DNA from: Dehalococcoidia bacterium
GTDB lineage: Bacteria; Chloroflexota; Dehalococcoidia; Dehalococcoidales; JAUWYK01
DNA length: 23,164 bases
Direction: 5' to 3'
NCBI GenBank assembly: GCA_030615865.1
Contig: JAUWYK010000024.1
Location: 1 to 23,164 of the forward strand
Below, in pieces: positions 1 to 7,145 of this stretch; positions within the stretch are counted from its first letter, which is position 1; the number at the start of each line of letters is the position of its first letter. Made by a program: the position numbers and the translations under genes. The notes under the pieces were generated by a model. It was not told the DNA's origin and did not search any database. It saw only the letters and a program-made list of their open reading frames with translations.

Positions 1-834
1 ACCGCTTACCTATCACCAGAAGAGATTGCCAGATACGATATTCACGTTGTGCCGCTCAAGGTTATCTTCGGGTTAGACGTCTATAGTGAGGGGGTGGACA
101 TTACCAATGAGGAATTCTACCGAAGACTAGCCAAAGCCGCAACGTTGCCGACTACCTCGCAGCCTTCGGTAAGCGATTTTCCCCGGCTATATGGCGAACT
201 AGCCCAACGTGGTCATCCTATTCTTTCTATTCATATGTCCAGCCATTTAAGCGGGACAGTTAATTCAGCTATGGCTGCCAGAGACAAGTTGCCCCAAGCT
301 CAGATTGAAGTAGTAGATTCACTCTCTCTTGCCCTTCGGACGTTAGTTATTCAGGCTGCCGAGGCTGCTGAAGCAGGACAGACCTTGCCTCAGCTCAAGG
401 CTTCCATTGAAAAGCTCAACACATCCATAAATGCCTTTGGCGTGCTTAGCACCCTAGAATATCTCTGGAGGGGAGGGCGTATTGGCAGTGCCAAGCGTTT
501 ACTTGGTTCCTTGCTCAGGATTACACCAGTCCTAGCCTTTGAGGCTGGAGAGGTCAAAGTCCTAGCTAAGGCAAGGACCACCGGTAGAGCTATAGGATAT
601 GTCCTAGAGCTTATGAAGGAGCGGATAAAAGGAAGCACCCCCATTCACGCCGTAGTGACTCACACCCATGCCCTTGAGCTGGCTTTGGCACTGAAAAAGG
701 AGGTTCAAGCTCGTTTCAACTGCGCTGAGTTAGACCTTATCGAGCTCGGTCCTGTGTTGGGGACTCATATAGGTCCGGGGTTCTTTGGTCTAGGTTTCTA
801 TAGTGAGCAGGACTGGCAACCAAACCAATACTGA
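1..834 (+). CDS. DegV family fatty-acid-binding protein (5' end outside window)
   Basis: The reading frame is open from base 1 and runs into a typical DegV N-terminal segment (…SPEEIARYDIHVVPLKVIF), so the gene starts upstream and the GTG at 49 is internal rather than the start. About 277 residues are visible, close to the family's usual 280, so only a short N-terminal piece is missing. DegV/FakB proteins bind a fatty acid and, with a FakA-type kinase, present it for phosphorylation. The lipid-site signatures are here: SSHLSGT in the N-terminal domain and HIGPGFFGLG near the C-terminus, which contains the conserved His. No kinase partner is visible. Family assignment is firm; the ligand is inferred from the family. 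Confidence 0.88.
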   Translation, partial: TAYLSPEEIARYDIHVVPLKVIFGLDVYSEGVDITNEEFYRRLAKAATLPTTSQPSVSDFPRLYGELAQRGHPILSIHMSSHLSGTVNSAMAARDKLPQAQIEVVDSLSLALRTLVIQAAEAAEAGQTLPQLKASIEKLNTSINAFGVLSTLEYLWRGGRIGSAKRLLGSLLRITPVLAFEAGEVKVLAKARTTGRAIGYVLELMKERIKGSTPIHAVVTHTHALELALALKKEVQARFNCAELDLIELGPVLGTHIGPGFFGLGFYSEQDWQPNQY

Positions 835-850
835 CTAAAAGGCGTCGGGC

Positions 851-879
851 TTGAGGTTAGCCAAGAACTTAGTTATATC
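851..879 (+). promoter_or_regulatory. candidate sigma-70 promoter of recA
   Basis: TTGAGG (851-856), a 17-base spacer and TATATC (874-879) lie about 50 bases before recA. Within the spacer, GAAC-TTA-GTTA (865-875) resembles half of a GAAC…GTTC LexA site, but the spacing is one base short and the right arm is imperfect, so SOS control is only a possibility. Confidence 0.4.
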
Positions 880-926
880 CTCTTGTTTTGATGGGGTGCC
901 TGTGTTATGATTGAGTTGAGGCGAAG

Positions 927-1940
927 ATGATCACGGAGAAGGAGAAGGCGCTAGAGCTAGCTATCAGCCAAATTGAGAAGCGATATGGTAAAGGCTCAGT
1001 GATGAAGCTGGGGGAGGCAGTGGCTACACCACCGATTGAAGCTATTCCCACTGGCTCACTGGCGTTAGACCTAGCCTTGGGTGTGGGAGGTATCCCTAGA
1101 GGGCGGATTGCGGAAATATTTGGCCCTGAGGCATCAGGGAAAACTACCTTAGCCCAGCATGTAATTGCTGAAGCGCAAAAGCGAGGGGGTACGGCTGCCT
1201 ATATCGATGTGGAGCATGCCCTTGACCCCTCTTATGCCGCCAATTGTGGGGTCAATATTGATGACCTGCTTATCTCCCAACCTGATGCCGGAGAGGAGGC
1301 TCTGGACATTACTGAGGCGCTGGTCAGGAGTGGGGCTATTGATGTGATAGTGATTGATACTGTAGCTGCCTTAGTCCCCAGAGCTGAAATTGCGGGGGAG
1401 ATGGGGGATGTCCATGTTGGCTTACAAGCCCGCCTGATGTCGCAAGCACTAAGAAAGCTAGCTGCCGCTATCGCTAAGTCAGGCACAGCGGTGATATTCA
1501 TCAACCAGCTAAGAGAGAAGGTTGGTATTATCTTTGGCAGCCCTGAGGTGACACCAGGGGGCAGGGCATTGAAATTCTACAGCTCGATAAGAATAGACCT
1601 AAGGCGTATAGAGACAATCAAGGGGGGAACTGAGGCAATAGGTAGTCGTGTCAGGGCTAAGGTAGTCAAAAATAAGGTTGCCCCTCCCTTCAGGAGTGCT
1701 GAGTTTGACATCATGTTTGACCACGGGATAAGCAAGGAGGGTAATCTTATCGACCTTGGTGTAGAGTGGGGGCTAGTGAAGAAGGCTGGCGCTTTTTTCT
1801 CCTACGGTGATATTCGCTTGGGGCAAGGTAGGGAGAGTGCCAAGCAATACCTGAGCCAGAACCCTGAGCTTGCTCAGGAGATTGAGCAGCAGATTAGGGC
1901 CTCAGCTACCACCACTCATATTACGATGCCCGATGATTAA
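927..1940 (+). CDS. recA: Recombinase RecA
   Basis: RecA is the cytoplasmic ATP-dependent strand-exchange protein and LexA co-protease. The 337-residue product has the full family layout: a short N-terminal helix, Walker [10 protein letters not shown] at 66-74, Walker [11 protein letters not shown] near 140-149, the L1 region around [16 protein letters not shown], and the L2 region INQLREKVG…TPGGRALKF. The C-terminal acidic tail is short (…HITMPDD), with ATP-site and DNA-loop residues intact. The ATG at 927 is preceded by a weak purine-rich GAGGCGAAG. A short out-of-frame frame beginning with the ATG at 907 ends on the recA start (ATGA) and is probably chance. recX follows after a hairpin, the common recA-recX arrangement. 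Confidence 0.98.
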   Translation: MITEKEKALELAISQIEKRYGKGSVMKLGEAVATPPIEAIPTGSLALDLALGVGGIPRGRIAEIFGPEASGKTTLAQHVIAEAQKRGGTAAYIDVEHALDPSYAANCGVNIDDLLISQPDAGEEALDITEALVRSGAIDVIVIDTVAALVPRAEIAGEMGDVHVGLQARLMSQALRKLAAAIAKSGTAVIFINQLREKVGIIFGSPEVTPGGRALKFYSSIRIDLRRIETIKGGTEAIGSRVRAKVVKNKVAPPFRSAEFDIMFDHGISKEGNLIDLGVEWGLVKKAGAFFSYGDIRLGQGRESAKQYLSQNPELAQEIEQQIRASATTTHITMPDD

Positions 1941-1980
1941 GACATCTTAAACAGATAGCTTGGTAGGTAATAGGAGTAAG

Positions 1981-2008
1981 TAAGGCTGAGGCATAGGCTT
2001 CAGCCTTA
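1981..2008 (+). terminator. recA-recX intergenic hairpin, possible attenuator
   Basis: A perfect 9-bp inverted repeat, TAAGGCTGA / TCAGCCTTA, with a 10-base loop starts 40 bases after the recA stop and is followed by TGTCTTT. The T tract is short, so termination would be partial at best. That suits the usual pattern of much more RecA than RecX. The right arm covers the in-frame ATG at 2008, one reason to place the recX start downstream. Confidence 0.45.
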
Positions 2009-2034
2009 TGTCTTTAAAGGGGGTAGGCAAGTTA

Positions 2035-2664
2035 ATGAACAAAATTACCGCCATCCGTTTCACGAAGGCTCGGGGAAAGCGAGTGAATGTGTTCCTGGAT
2101 GGCAGGTTTGCTTTTAGTTTGGAAGCTGAGGTGGCGATAAAAGAGGGATTACAGGTGGGACAAGAGCTATCCACCAGTCACATTGAAGCACTAGCTAGGT
2201 CTGACCACTTCCACCGCTGCCTCAACGCTGCTGCCCGTTACCTTAGCTATCGACCTCGAAGCGAGTCTGAGCTAAAGCAGCGGCTTTACCAGCGTGGTTT
2301 TGATGGTGACTGTGTAGAGGCAGTGCTTGCCAAGCTAAAGGAGCAGGGGCTAGTAGATGATACCGCCTTTGCTCAATTCTGGAAGGATAACCGGGAATCG
2401 TTTAGCCCGCGCAGTCAGTGGCTAACTAAGTTAGAACTAAGGCGAAAGGGGGTAGCCCAAGACGTTATAGACCAGGTGGCTGATGTAATTGATGACGACG
2501 ATAGTGCTTATCGAGCCGCCCTTAATAAAGCTCGCAGTTTGCTCACCTCCGACTATCAGAGCTTTCGTCACCGGTTAGGTGAATATCTTAAGCGGCGTGG
2601 CTTTAGTTATGGGGTGATAAATCACACCGTGCAACGGGTGTGGCAGAAACAGGGGTCTAGATAG
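2035..2664 (+). CDS. recX: Regulatory protein RecX
   Basis: RecX binds RecA filaments and inhibits recombinase and co-protease activity. The product is 209 residues from the ATG at 2035. Its three-helix repeats are recognisable: YLSYRPRSESELKQRLYQRG, then LVDDTAFAQFWKDNRE and SQWLTKLELRRKGV, and a final repeat ending in GEYLKRRGFSYGVINHTV. An in-frame ATG at 2008 would add nine residues, but it sits inside the hairpin and lacks a ribosome site. The ATG at 2035 follows AAAGGGGG with about 11 bases of spacing, and MNKITAIRF is a normal family start. Position directly after recA supports the call. Confidence 0.9.
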   Translation: MNKITAIRFTKARGKRVNVFLDGRFAFSLEAEVAIKEGLQVGQELSTSHIEALARSDHFHRCLNAAARYLSYRPRSESELKQRLYQRGFDGDCVEAVLAKLKEQGLVDDTAFAQFWKDNRESFSPRSQWLTKLELRRKGVAQDVIDQVADVIDDDDSAYRAALNKARSLLTSDYQSFRHRLGEYLKRRGFSYGVINHTVQRVWQKQGSR

Positions 2665-2672
2665 CTTTTACC

Positions 2673-2702
2673 TTGACTTAAAATTGGCAAAGTGAGTACT
2701 AT
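2673..2702 (+). promoter_or_regulatory. candidate promoter of rny
   Basis: TTGACT (2673-2678), an 18-base spacer and TACTAT (2697-2702) lie just after the recX stop and about 50 bases before rny. The rny ATG has its own purine-rich AGGAAGAGAGG site. Internal promoter within the recA-to-oxidoreductase run. Confidence 0.4.
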
Positions 2703-2751
2703 TGGTTAATTATATCTGAATTAAAGCTACAGGAAGAGAGGCAAAAATGCC

Positions 2752-4296
2752 ATGAGTATAACGACAATAAATATAGTAACCATTATATTTGCTTTCATCA
2801 TTGGTGCGGTGGGTGGGGCTGCATTTGTCTTCTTTTTTAGACGATTTAGGCTTACCCGAGAAATGCGTACAGCTGAGAGGAAGGCCTCCAGACTGAAGGC
2901 TGAAGCTGAGTTCAAAGCCAGGGAAGTGGTTCGTGAGGCCAAGGACGAGGCGGAGAAACTTAAGTCAGTAGGTGAGGCAGAGTATCGGGAGCGACGCTCT
3001 GAACTACAGCGCCATGAGAACCGTGTGGCTCAAAAGGAAGTGACCTTGGAGCACAAGATAGAAGGTGTAGACCATCGTGAGCGTAGTCTGGCTAGCAAAG
3101 AAAAGCAGATAGAGTCCATCCGCACCCAGCTTGAAGAGGCTAGAAATAAGCAGTTAAAGCAGCTAGAGCTGATTTCGGGCATGTCTAGTGCCGAGGCAAA
3201 GCAAGCACTGCTTGGGGCTATGGAGATTGAGATGCAGGAGGAAGCCTCTCGGCGCCTTCGCCAGTGGGAAGCCGGGTTAAAAGAGGAAGCTAACAAGAAA
3301 GCTCAGGAAATTTTATCCGAGGCTATCCAGCGTTCTGCCTCTGAGATTGTATCTGAGACTACAGTGGCTAGTGTTTCCCTCCCCACCGATGAGATGAAGG
3401 GTCGGCTTATCGGACGGGAGGGTCGCAATATAAGAGCCTTGGAGCAGGCTACTGGCGTTGACCTAATTATTGACGATACCCCTGAGGCAGTGACCCTGTC
3501 TAGCTTTGACCCGGTGCGGCGAGAAGTGGCTCGCATTGCGCTAAATAGGCTTATCCTTGATGGGCGCATCCACCCAGCTCGCATTGAAGAGGTGGTAGCT
3601 AAGGCCAAGGAGGAAGTGGATGCTACTATCTATAGTGCCGGAGAACAGGCAGCATACCAAGTAGGGGTGCATGGATTACACCCTGAGTTAATTAAATTGC
3701 TTGGTCGCCTTAAGTTTCGCACTAGCTACGGACAAAATGTCTTAGCCCATAGTATTGAGGTTGCCTATCTAGCTGGTATGATTGCTTCAGAGTTGGGAGC
3801 CAATGTTGCCCTAGCTAAGAAAACTGGACTGCTTCATGACATTGGTAAGGCAGTAGACCGCGAGGTAGAGGGCTCCCACGCTGCCATTGGCGCTGACCTA
3901 GTTAAGCAATGGGATAAATCCCCGGAAGTGGTTCAGGGTGTCGCCGAGCATCACTTTGAGACTGGCACTGCCGGCATTTGGGGCTTTATCGTCTCGGCGG
4001 CTGATGCTATAAGTGGGGCTAGACCGGGGGCGAGGCGTGAATCGCTTGAGAGTTATCTCAAGCGATTGAAAGCACTGGAAGATATAGCCAATAGCTTCAA
4101 GGGGGTGGAGAGGTCCTATGCTATTCAGGCTGGTCGTGAAATCCGTATCCTGGTTAACCCGGAAGAGATTGATGATTTGGGGGCAATGAGGCTTGCCCGA
4201 GACATTGTTAAGAAAGTAGAGGAAGGTCTAGACTACCCGGGTCAAATAAAGGTTACCGTGCTTAGGGAGACACGGGCGATAGACTATGCTAGGTAG
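2752..4296 (+). CDS. rny: Ribonuclease Y
   Basis: RNase Y is the membrane-anchored endoribonuclease that starts mRNA decay in many bacteria lacking RNase E. The 514-residue product shows every family part in order: one hydrophobic N-terminal helix (about residues 5-28), a long charged coiled coil to about 200, a KH RNA-binding domain with the GREG loop at 221-224, and an HD phosphohydrolase domain with the HDIGKA metal site at 362-367 followed by SHAAIGADL and EHHFETG. Length matches the usual 510-520. An ATG four bases earlier than the chosen start stops after one codon. Its stop lies just before the ymdB-type gene, the conserved rny-ymdB pair. Confidence 0.97.
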   Translation: MSITTINIVTIIFAFIIGAVGGAAFVFFFRRFRLTREMRTAERKASRLKAEAEFKAREVVREAKDEAEKLKSVGEAEYRERRSELQRHENRVAQKEVTLEHKIEGVDHRERSLASKEKQIESIRTQLEEARNKQLKQLELISGMSSAEAKQALLGAMEIEMQEEASRRLRQWEAGLKEEANKKAQEILSEAIQRSASEIVSETTVASVSLPTDEMKGRLIGREGRNIRALEQATGVDLIIDDTPEAVTLSSFDPVRREVARIALNRLILDGRIHPARIEEVVAKAKEEVDATIYSAGEQAAYQVGVHGLHPELIKLLGRLKFRTSYGQNVLAHSIEVAYLAGMIASELGANVALAKKTGLLHDIGKAVDREVEGSHAAIGADLVKQWDKSPEVVQGVAEHHFETGTAGIWGFIVSAADAISGARPGARRESLESYLKRLKALEDIANSFKGVERSYAIQAGREIRILVNPEEIDDLGAMRLARDIVKKVEEGLDYPGQIKVTVLRETRAIDYAR

Positions 4297-4297
4297 T

Positions 4298-5065
4298 ATG
4301 TTAATCCTGGTGGTTGGTGATATTATTGGCAGACCTGGCAGGCAGGCAGTGCACCAGCTTTTACCGGGACTCAAACAGCAATATGGTTTGGATCTGGTTA
4401 TTGCCAACGCTGAGAATGCTGCTGGCGGTTTAGGCCTAACTTTGGCTGTAGCCAAGGAACTATTCGATGCTGGCGTTAATGTGTTGACCTCAGGTAACCA
4501 TATATGGGCTCAGAAGGAGATTATTCCCTACCTTGATGGTGAAATGCCTATCCTGCGCCCATTAAATTACCCACCGGGGGTACCTGGTAAGGGCTATATA
4601 GTCAATAATCAGGTTATGGTGGTTAATTTGATGGGGAGAACCTTTATAGGCAATTTTGATTGCCCATTTAGAGCTATGGATCAACTACTGGCTGAACTCA
4701 AGCACAAGCCGCCAGTTATTATTGTTGATTTCCATGCCGAAGCAACATCTGAGAAAGTGGCAATGGGGCGATACCTGGACGGTCGTGTCAGTGCTGTGCT
4801 CGGCACCCATACTCATGTGGGAACCATTGATGCCCGCTTGCTTCCTCAAGGCACTGCCTATATTACCGATATTGGCATGAGCGGTCCAATCGATTCAGTT
4901 ATAGGTGATGACGCTGAGGCAGTAATTCAGCGCTTTCTAACTGGCATGCCCCATCGGTTATCAGTAGGGAAGGGGAAGACAATCTTCAGTGCGGTAGTGA
5001 TTAAGGTGGCAGACGACAGTGGCAGGGCAATAAGCATTGACCGTATCGATAGGGAGGTGGAGTAG
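4298..5065 (+). CDS. ymdB: YmdB-family metallophosphoesterase (TIGR00282)
   Basis: This is a cytoplasmic calcineurin-like phosphodiesterase; the Bacillus homologue YmdB hydrolyses 2',3'-cyclic nucleotides and affects developmental gene expression, and this family is often the neighbour of rny. Metal-binding motifs are present in order: GDIIGRPGR at the N-terminus, NAENAAGG, TSGNHIW, VDFHAEATSEK and LGTHTHVGT. The product is 255 residues from the ATG at 4298, which aligns with the usual MxILxxGDIxGRPGR start. An in-frame ATG at 4286 overlaps the rny stop and would add four residues; neither has a strong ribosome site, so coupling to rny translation is likely. The stop overlaps the next start by one base. 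Confidence 0.92.
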   Translation: MLILVVGDIIGRPGRQAVHQLLPGLKQQYGLDLVIANAENAAGGLGLTLAVAKELFDAGVNVLTSGNHIWAQKEIIPYLDGEMPILRPLNYPPGVPGKGYIVNNQVMVVNLMGRTFIGNFDCPFRAMDQLLAELKHKPPVIIVDFHAEATSEKVAMGRYLDGRVSAVLGTHTHVGTIDARLLPQGTAYITDIGMSGPIDSVIGDDAEAVIQRFLTGMPHRLSVGKGKTIFSAVVIKVADDSGRAISIDRIDREVE

Positions 5066-5916
5066 TGGCTAAGGTAGACCTCCATATCCACTCCACTGCC
5101 TCTGATGGTCGGCTTAGCCCGGAAGAAGTTATCTATAAATCAGTGGAGCTTGGGGTAACCATTATCGCCATCGCCGACCACGACTCTGTGGATGGTATTG
5201 CCCCGGCTCTGGCAGCTGCCAAAACCTTTCCCCAGCTAAAAGTTATCCCCTGCGTTGAAATTAGTACCGATGTCCCTCAGGGTGAAGTCCATGTTCTGGG
5301 CTACTTTATAGATTATACTGACCATGAGCTGGAGGCTACTCTACGAAGGTTACGCAGTTCTCGGCTCCAGCGGGCTCAGGGGATGATTACTAAGCTAGGG
5401 AATCTAGGTATCCACATTGAGTGGCAACGAGTTCAGGAAATAGCCGGCAGTGGTTCTATAGGCCGTCCTCATATCGCCCAAGCTATGTTGGAAAAGGGTT
5501 ATATTGCCTCGATTAAGGAAGCGTTTATTAAGTATATAAGTCGGGATGGTCCTGCCTATGTTGATCGAGAAAAGATGACCCCCGCAGAAGCGGTGGAATT
5601 AATATTGCTGGCTGGCGGGTTGCCAGTATTGGCACACCCATTAACCATCAATGACCTGGAGACAATGATTGTTGAGCTAAAGGCAGCCGGTCTGGTAGGT
5701 ATTGAGGCTTACTATGATGGCTATACTGCTGATGAAATCAATAAGCTGGTTAGCCTGGCTGAAAGATATAATCTTATCGCCACTGGTGGTAGCGACTACC
5801 ATGGTCTGGATGCCAGCACTGAGACTACGATTGGTGGTGCCGATGTGCCAATGGAGTCAGCGGAGCAACTTATGGCTCTGGCTGAGCAGCGAGCGCTGAA
5901 GTCAGCCATACAATAG
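5065..5916 (+). CDS. PHP-domain phosphoesterase (TrpH/YciV, RNase AM-like)
   Basis: PHP-fold metal-dependent phosphatase of the TrpH/YciV group. Studied members hydrolyse 3',5'-nucleoside bisphosphates (pAp) or trim short RNAs from the 5' end. Metal ligands are visible: HIHS at 7-10, DHD at 38-40, Glu65 in CVEIS, His76 in VHVLGY, LAHP and the terminal GSDYHG. At 283 residues it is full length. The GTG start at 5065 shares one base with the preceding stop and has GGGAGGTGG immediately upstream, indicating translational coupling with the ymdB-type gene. Beside RNase Y and YmdB, a role in clearing RNA decay products is a reasonable inference; the exact substrate is not shown by the sequence. Confidence 0.88.
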   Translation: MAKVDLHIHSTASDGRLSPEEVIYKSVELGVTIIAIADHDSVDGIAPALAAAKTFPQLKVIPCVEISTDVPQGEVHVLGYFIDYTDHELEATLRRLRSSRLQRAQGMITKLGNLGIHIEWQRVQEIAGSGSIGRPHIAQAMLEKGYIASIKEAFIKYISRDGPAYVDREKMTPAEAVELILLAGGLPVLAHPLTINDLETMIVELKAAGLVGIEAYYDGYTADEINKLVSLAERYNLIATGGSDYHGLDASTETTIGGADVPMESAEQLMALAEQRALKSAIQ

Positions 5917-5925
5917 AGGAAAGCG

Positions 5926-6630
5926 GTGACTGTTGAGTTAATATTATTGATATTAGCTGCCTATTTTTTAGGTTCGGTACCAGTCTCTTACCTAGCGGCT
6001 AAGCTATCCCGGGGAATAGACCTAAAACAATGTGGCACCGGCCAGGTGGGGGCCGGTAATCTGTGGCGAATGACCTCCTGGCGGCTAGGTTTACCAGTAG
6101 CCATTTTTGATTTGAGTAAGGGATTGGTGATGGTATGGGTGGCTCAACTGATAGGTCTGCATATTGCCCAGCAGCTAGCGGTAGGTTTGGCAGCAGTCAT
6201 TGGACATAACTGGCCGGTTTTTCTTCGTTTCAACGGCGGCAGAGGGATTGGCACAACCATCGGCGTAATCATCATACTTCCCTTAATAAATGACATGACA
6301 CCCTGGGCAGCAGTAGCCTTTGTGGCCATTCTCGTAATTGGTACGCTCATTATGCGCAGCTCACCGCTGCCGGTGCTTGTCAGCGTAGCGGCACTACCCC
6401 TAGTTAGCTGGCGGTTTGGTGAGCCGCTTCCTATTACCCTGGGATTCTTGGCTATGTTCCTGATAGTAATTATCAGACGACTCACCGCGCCTCAAGCTGC
6501 TGTTACTGTATCAGTTGGCAGGAAAGAGTTACTACTTAATCGCCTTCTTTTTGACCGGGACATAAGAGATAGGAAAGCCTGGATAAGACGGCAACCGGCT
6601 AAACAACAGGAAAAGCAAGAGAAAGGTTGA
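5926..6630 (+). CDS. plsY: PlsY-family glycerol-3-phosphate acyltransferase, divergent
   Basis: PlsY is a polytopic membrane enzyme that acylates glycerol-3-phosphate with acyl-phosphate, the first step of phospholipid synthesis. The product has the family's GSVPVSYLAAKL first motif, GHNWPVFLRFNGGRGIGTT, and four to five hydrophobic helices. The second motif reads GTGQVGAGN where GSGNxGATN is usual, so one Ser and two Asn/Thr positions have changed. A charged C-terminal extension (about 25 residues rich in Lys, Arg, Gln) lengthens it to 234 from the usual 200 or so. The GTG start has GAGGAAAG just upstream, overlapping the end of the PHP gene. It could be a paralogue with altered activity; whether another plsY exists cannot be seen here. 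Confidence 0.8.
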   Translation: MTVELILLILAAYFLGSVPVSYLAAKLSRGIDLKQCGTGQVGAGNLWRMTSWRLGLPVAIFDLSKGLVMVWVAQLIGLHIAQQLAVGLAAVIGHNWPVFLRFNGGRGIGTTIGVIIILPLINDMTPWAAVAFVAILVIGTLIMRSSPLPVLVSVAALPLVSWRFGEPLPITLGFLAMFLIVIIRRLTAPQAAVTVSVGRKELLLNRLLFDRDIRDRKAWIRRQPAKQQEKQEKG

Positions 6631-6640
6631 CTGTAATACA

Positions 6641-7114
6641 ATGAGATGTGCCACTCACCCTGAGGTTGAGACTAACCTGAGGTGTGGTAAGTGTGGTAAG
6701 CCAATATGTCCCAAGTGCCTGGTGCAGACACCGGTGGGAGCCCGATGCCCGGATTGTGCTAAGCTCTACAAGCTACCCACCTATCAGGTCTCTACCAAAC
6801 ACTATCTGAGGGCGGCAGGCACCGGGTTAGGTATGGCTATTGTTTGCGGTATTGTCTGGGGGGTGATAGGGTGGGCGATTCCTTTCTTCTTCATCAATTT
6901 GTTGCTGGCACCGGCTGCTGGTTACGCTATTGGGGAGGTAATTAGCCGGTCAGTCAACCGCAAGCGTGGCACCGGGTTAGCTGTTATTGCGGGTAGTGCG
7001 CTGGTGGTGAGCTACTTAGTTGGTATGTTTTTCCCGTGGGGGATTCGTTTTGGGCTTTTTGACTTACTAGCTATAGCTCTTGGTATCTATGTAGCTGTCA
7101 CCCGTCTGCGTTAA
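6641..7114 (+). CDS. B-box-type zinc-finger membrane protein, function unknown
   Basis: The 157-residue product begins with a treble-clef or B-box-like zinc module: Cys3, His6, Cys15, Cys18, Cys23, Cys26, Cys36 and Cys39 (CATHP, RCGKCGKPICPKC, RCPDC). A basic linker and about three to four hydrophobic helices (residues 55-155) follow. The same zinc module heads many bacterial rhomboid-like and unknown membrane proteins, but no rhomboid catalytic GxSG or His motif is visible, so protease activity is not supported. It lies 10 bases after plsY and 31 bases before the iron-sulfur oxidoreductase, so co-transcription is likely. Real gene; function not recognised. Confidence 0.75.
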   Translation: MRCATHPEVETNLRCGKCGKPICPKCLVQTPVGARCPDCAKLYKLPTYQVSTKHYLRAAGTGLGMAIVCGIVWGVIGWAIPFFFINLLLAPAAGYAIGEVISRSVNRKRGTGLAVIAGSALVVSYLVGMFFPWGIRFGLFDLLAIALGIYVAVTRLR

Positions 7115-7145
7115 AATAAGCTTCAACTTAGAAAGGAGATAAAGT

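Noticed and set aside
49..51. GTG at 49 as the start of the degV-family gene
   Set aside because: The frame is open to base 1 and the residues before it match the family, so the true start lies outside the window.
907..930. Eight-codon upstream frame overlapping the recA start
   Set aside because: It has no ribosome site of its own and such overlaps arise easily by chance.
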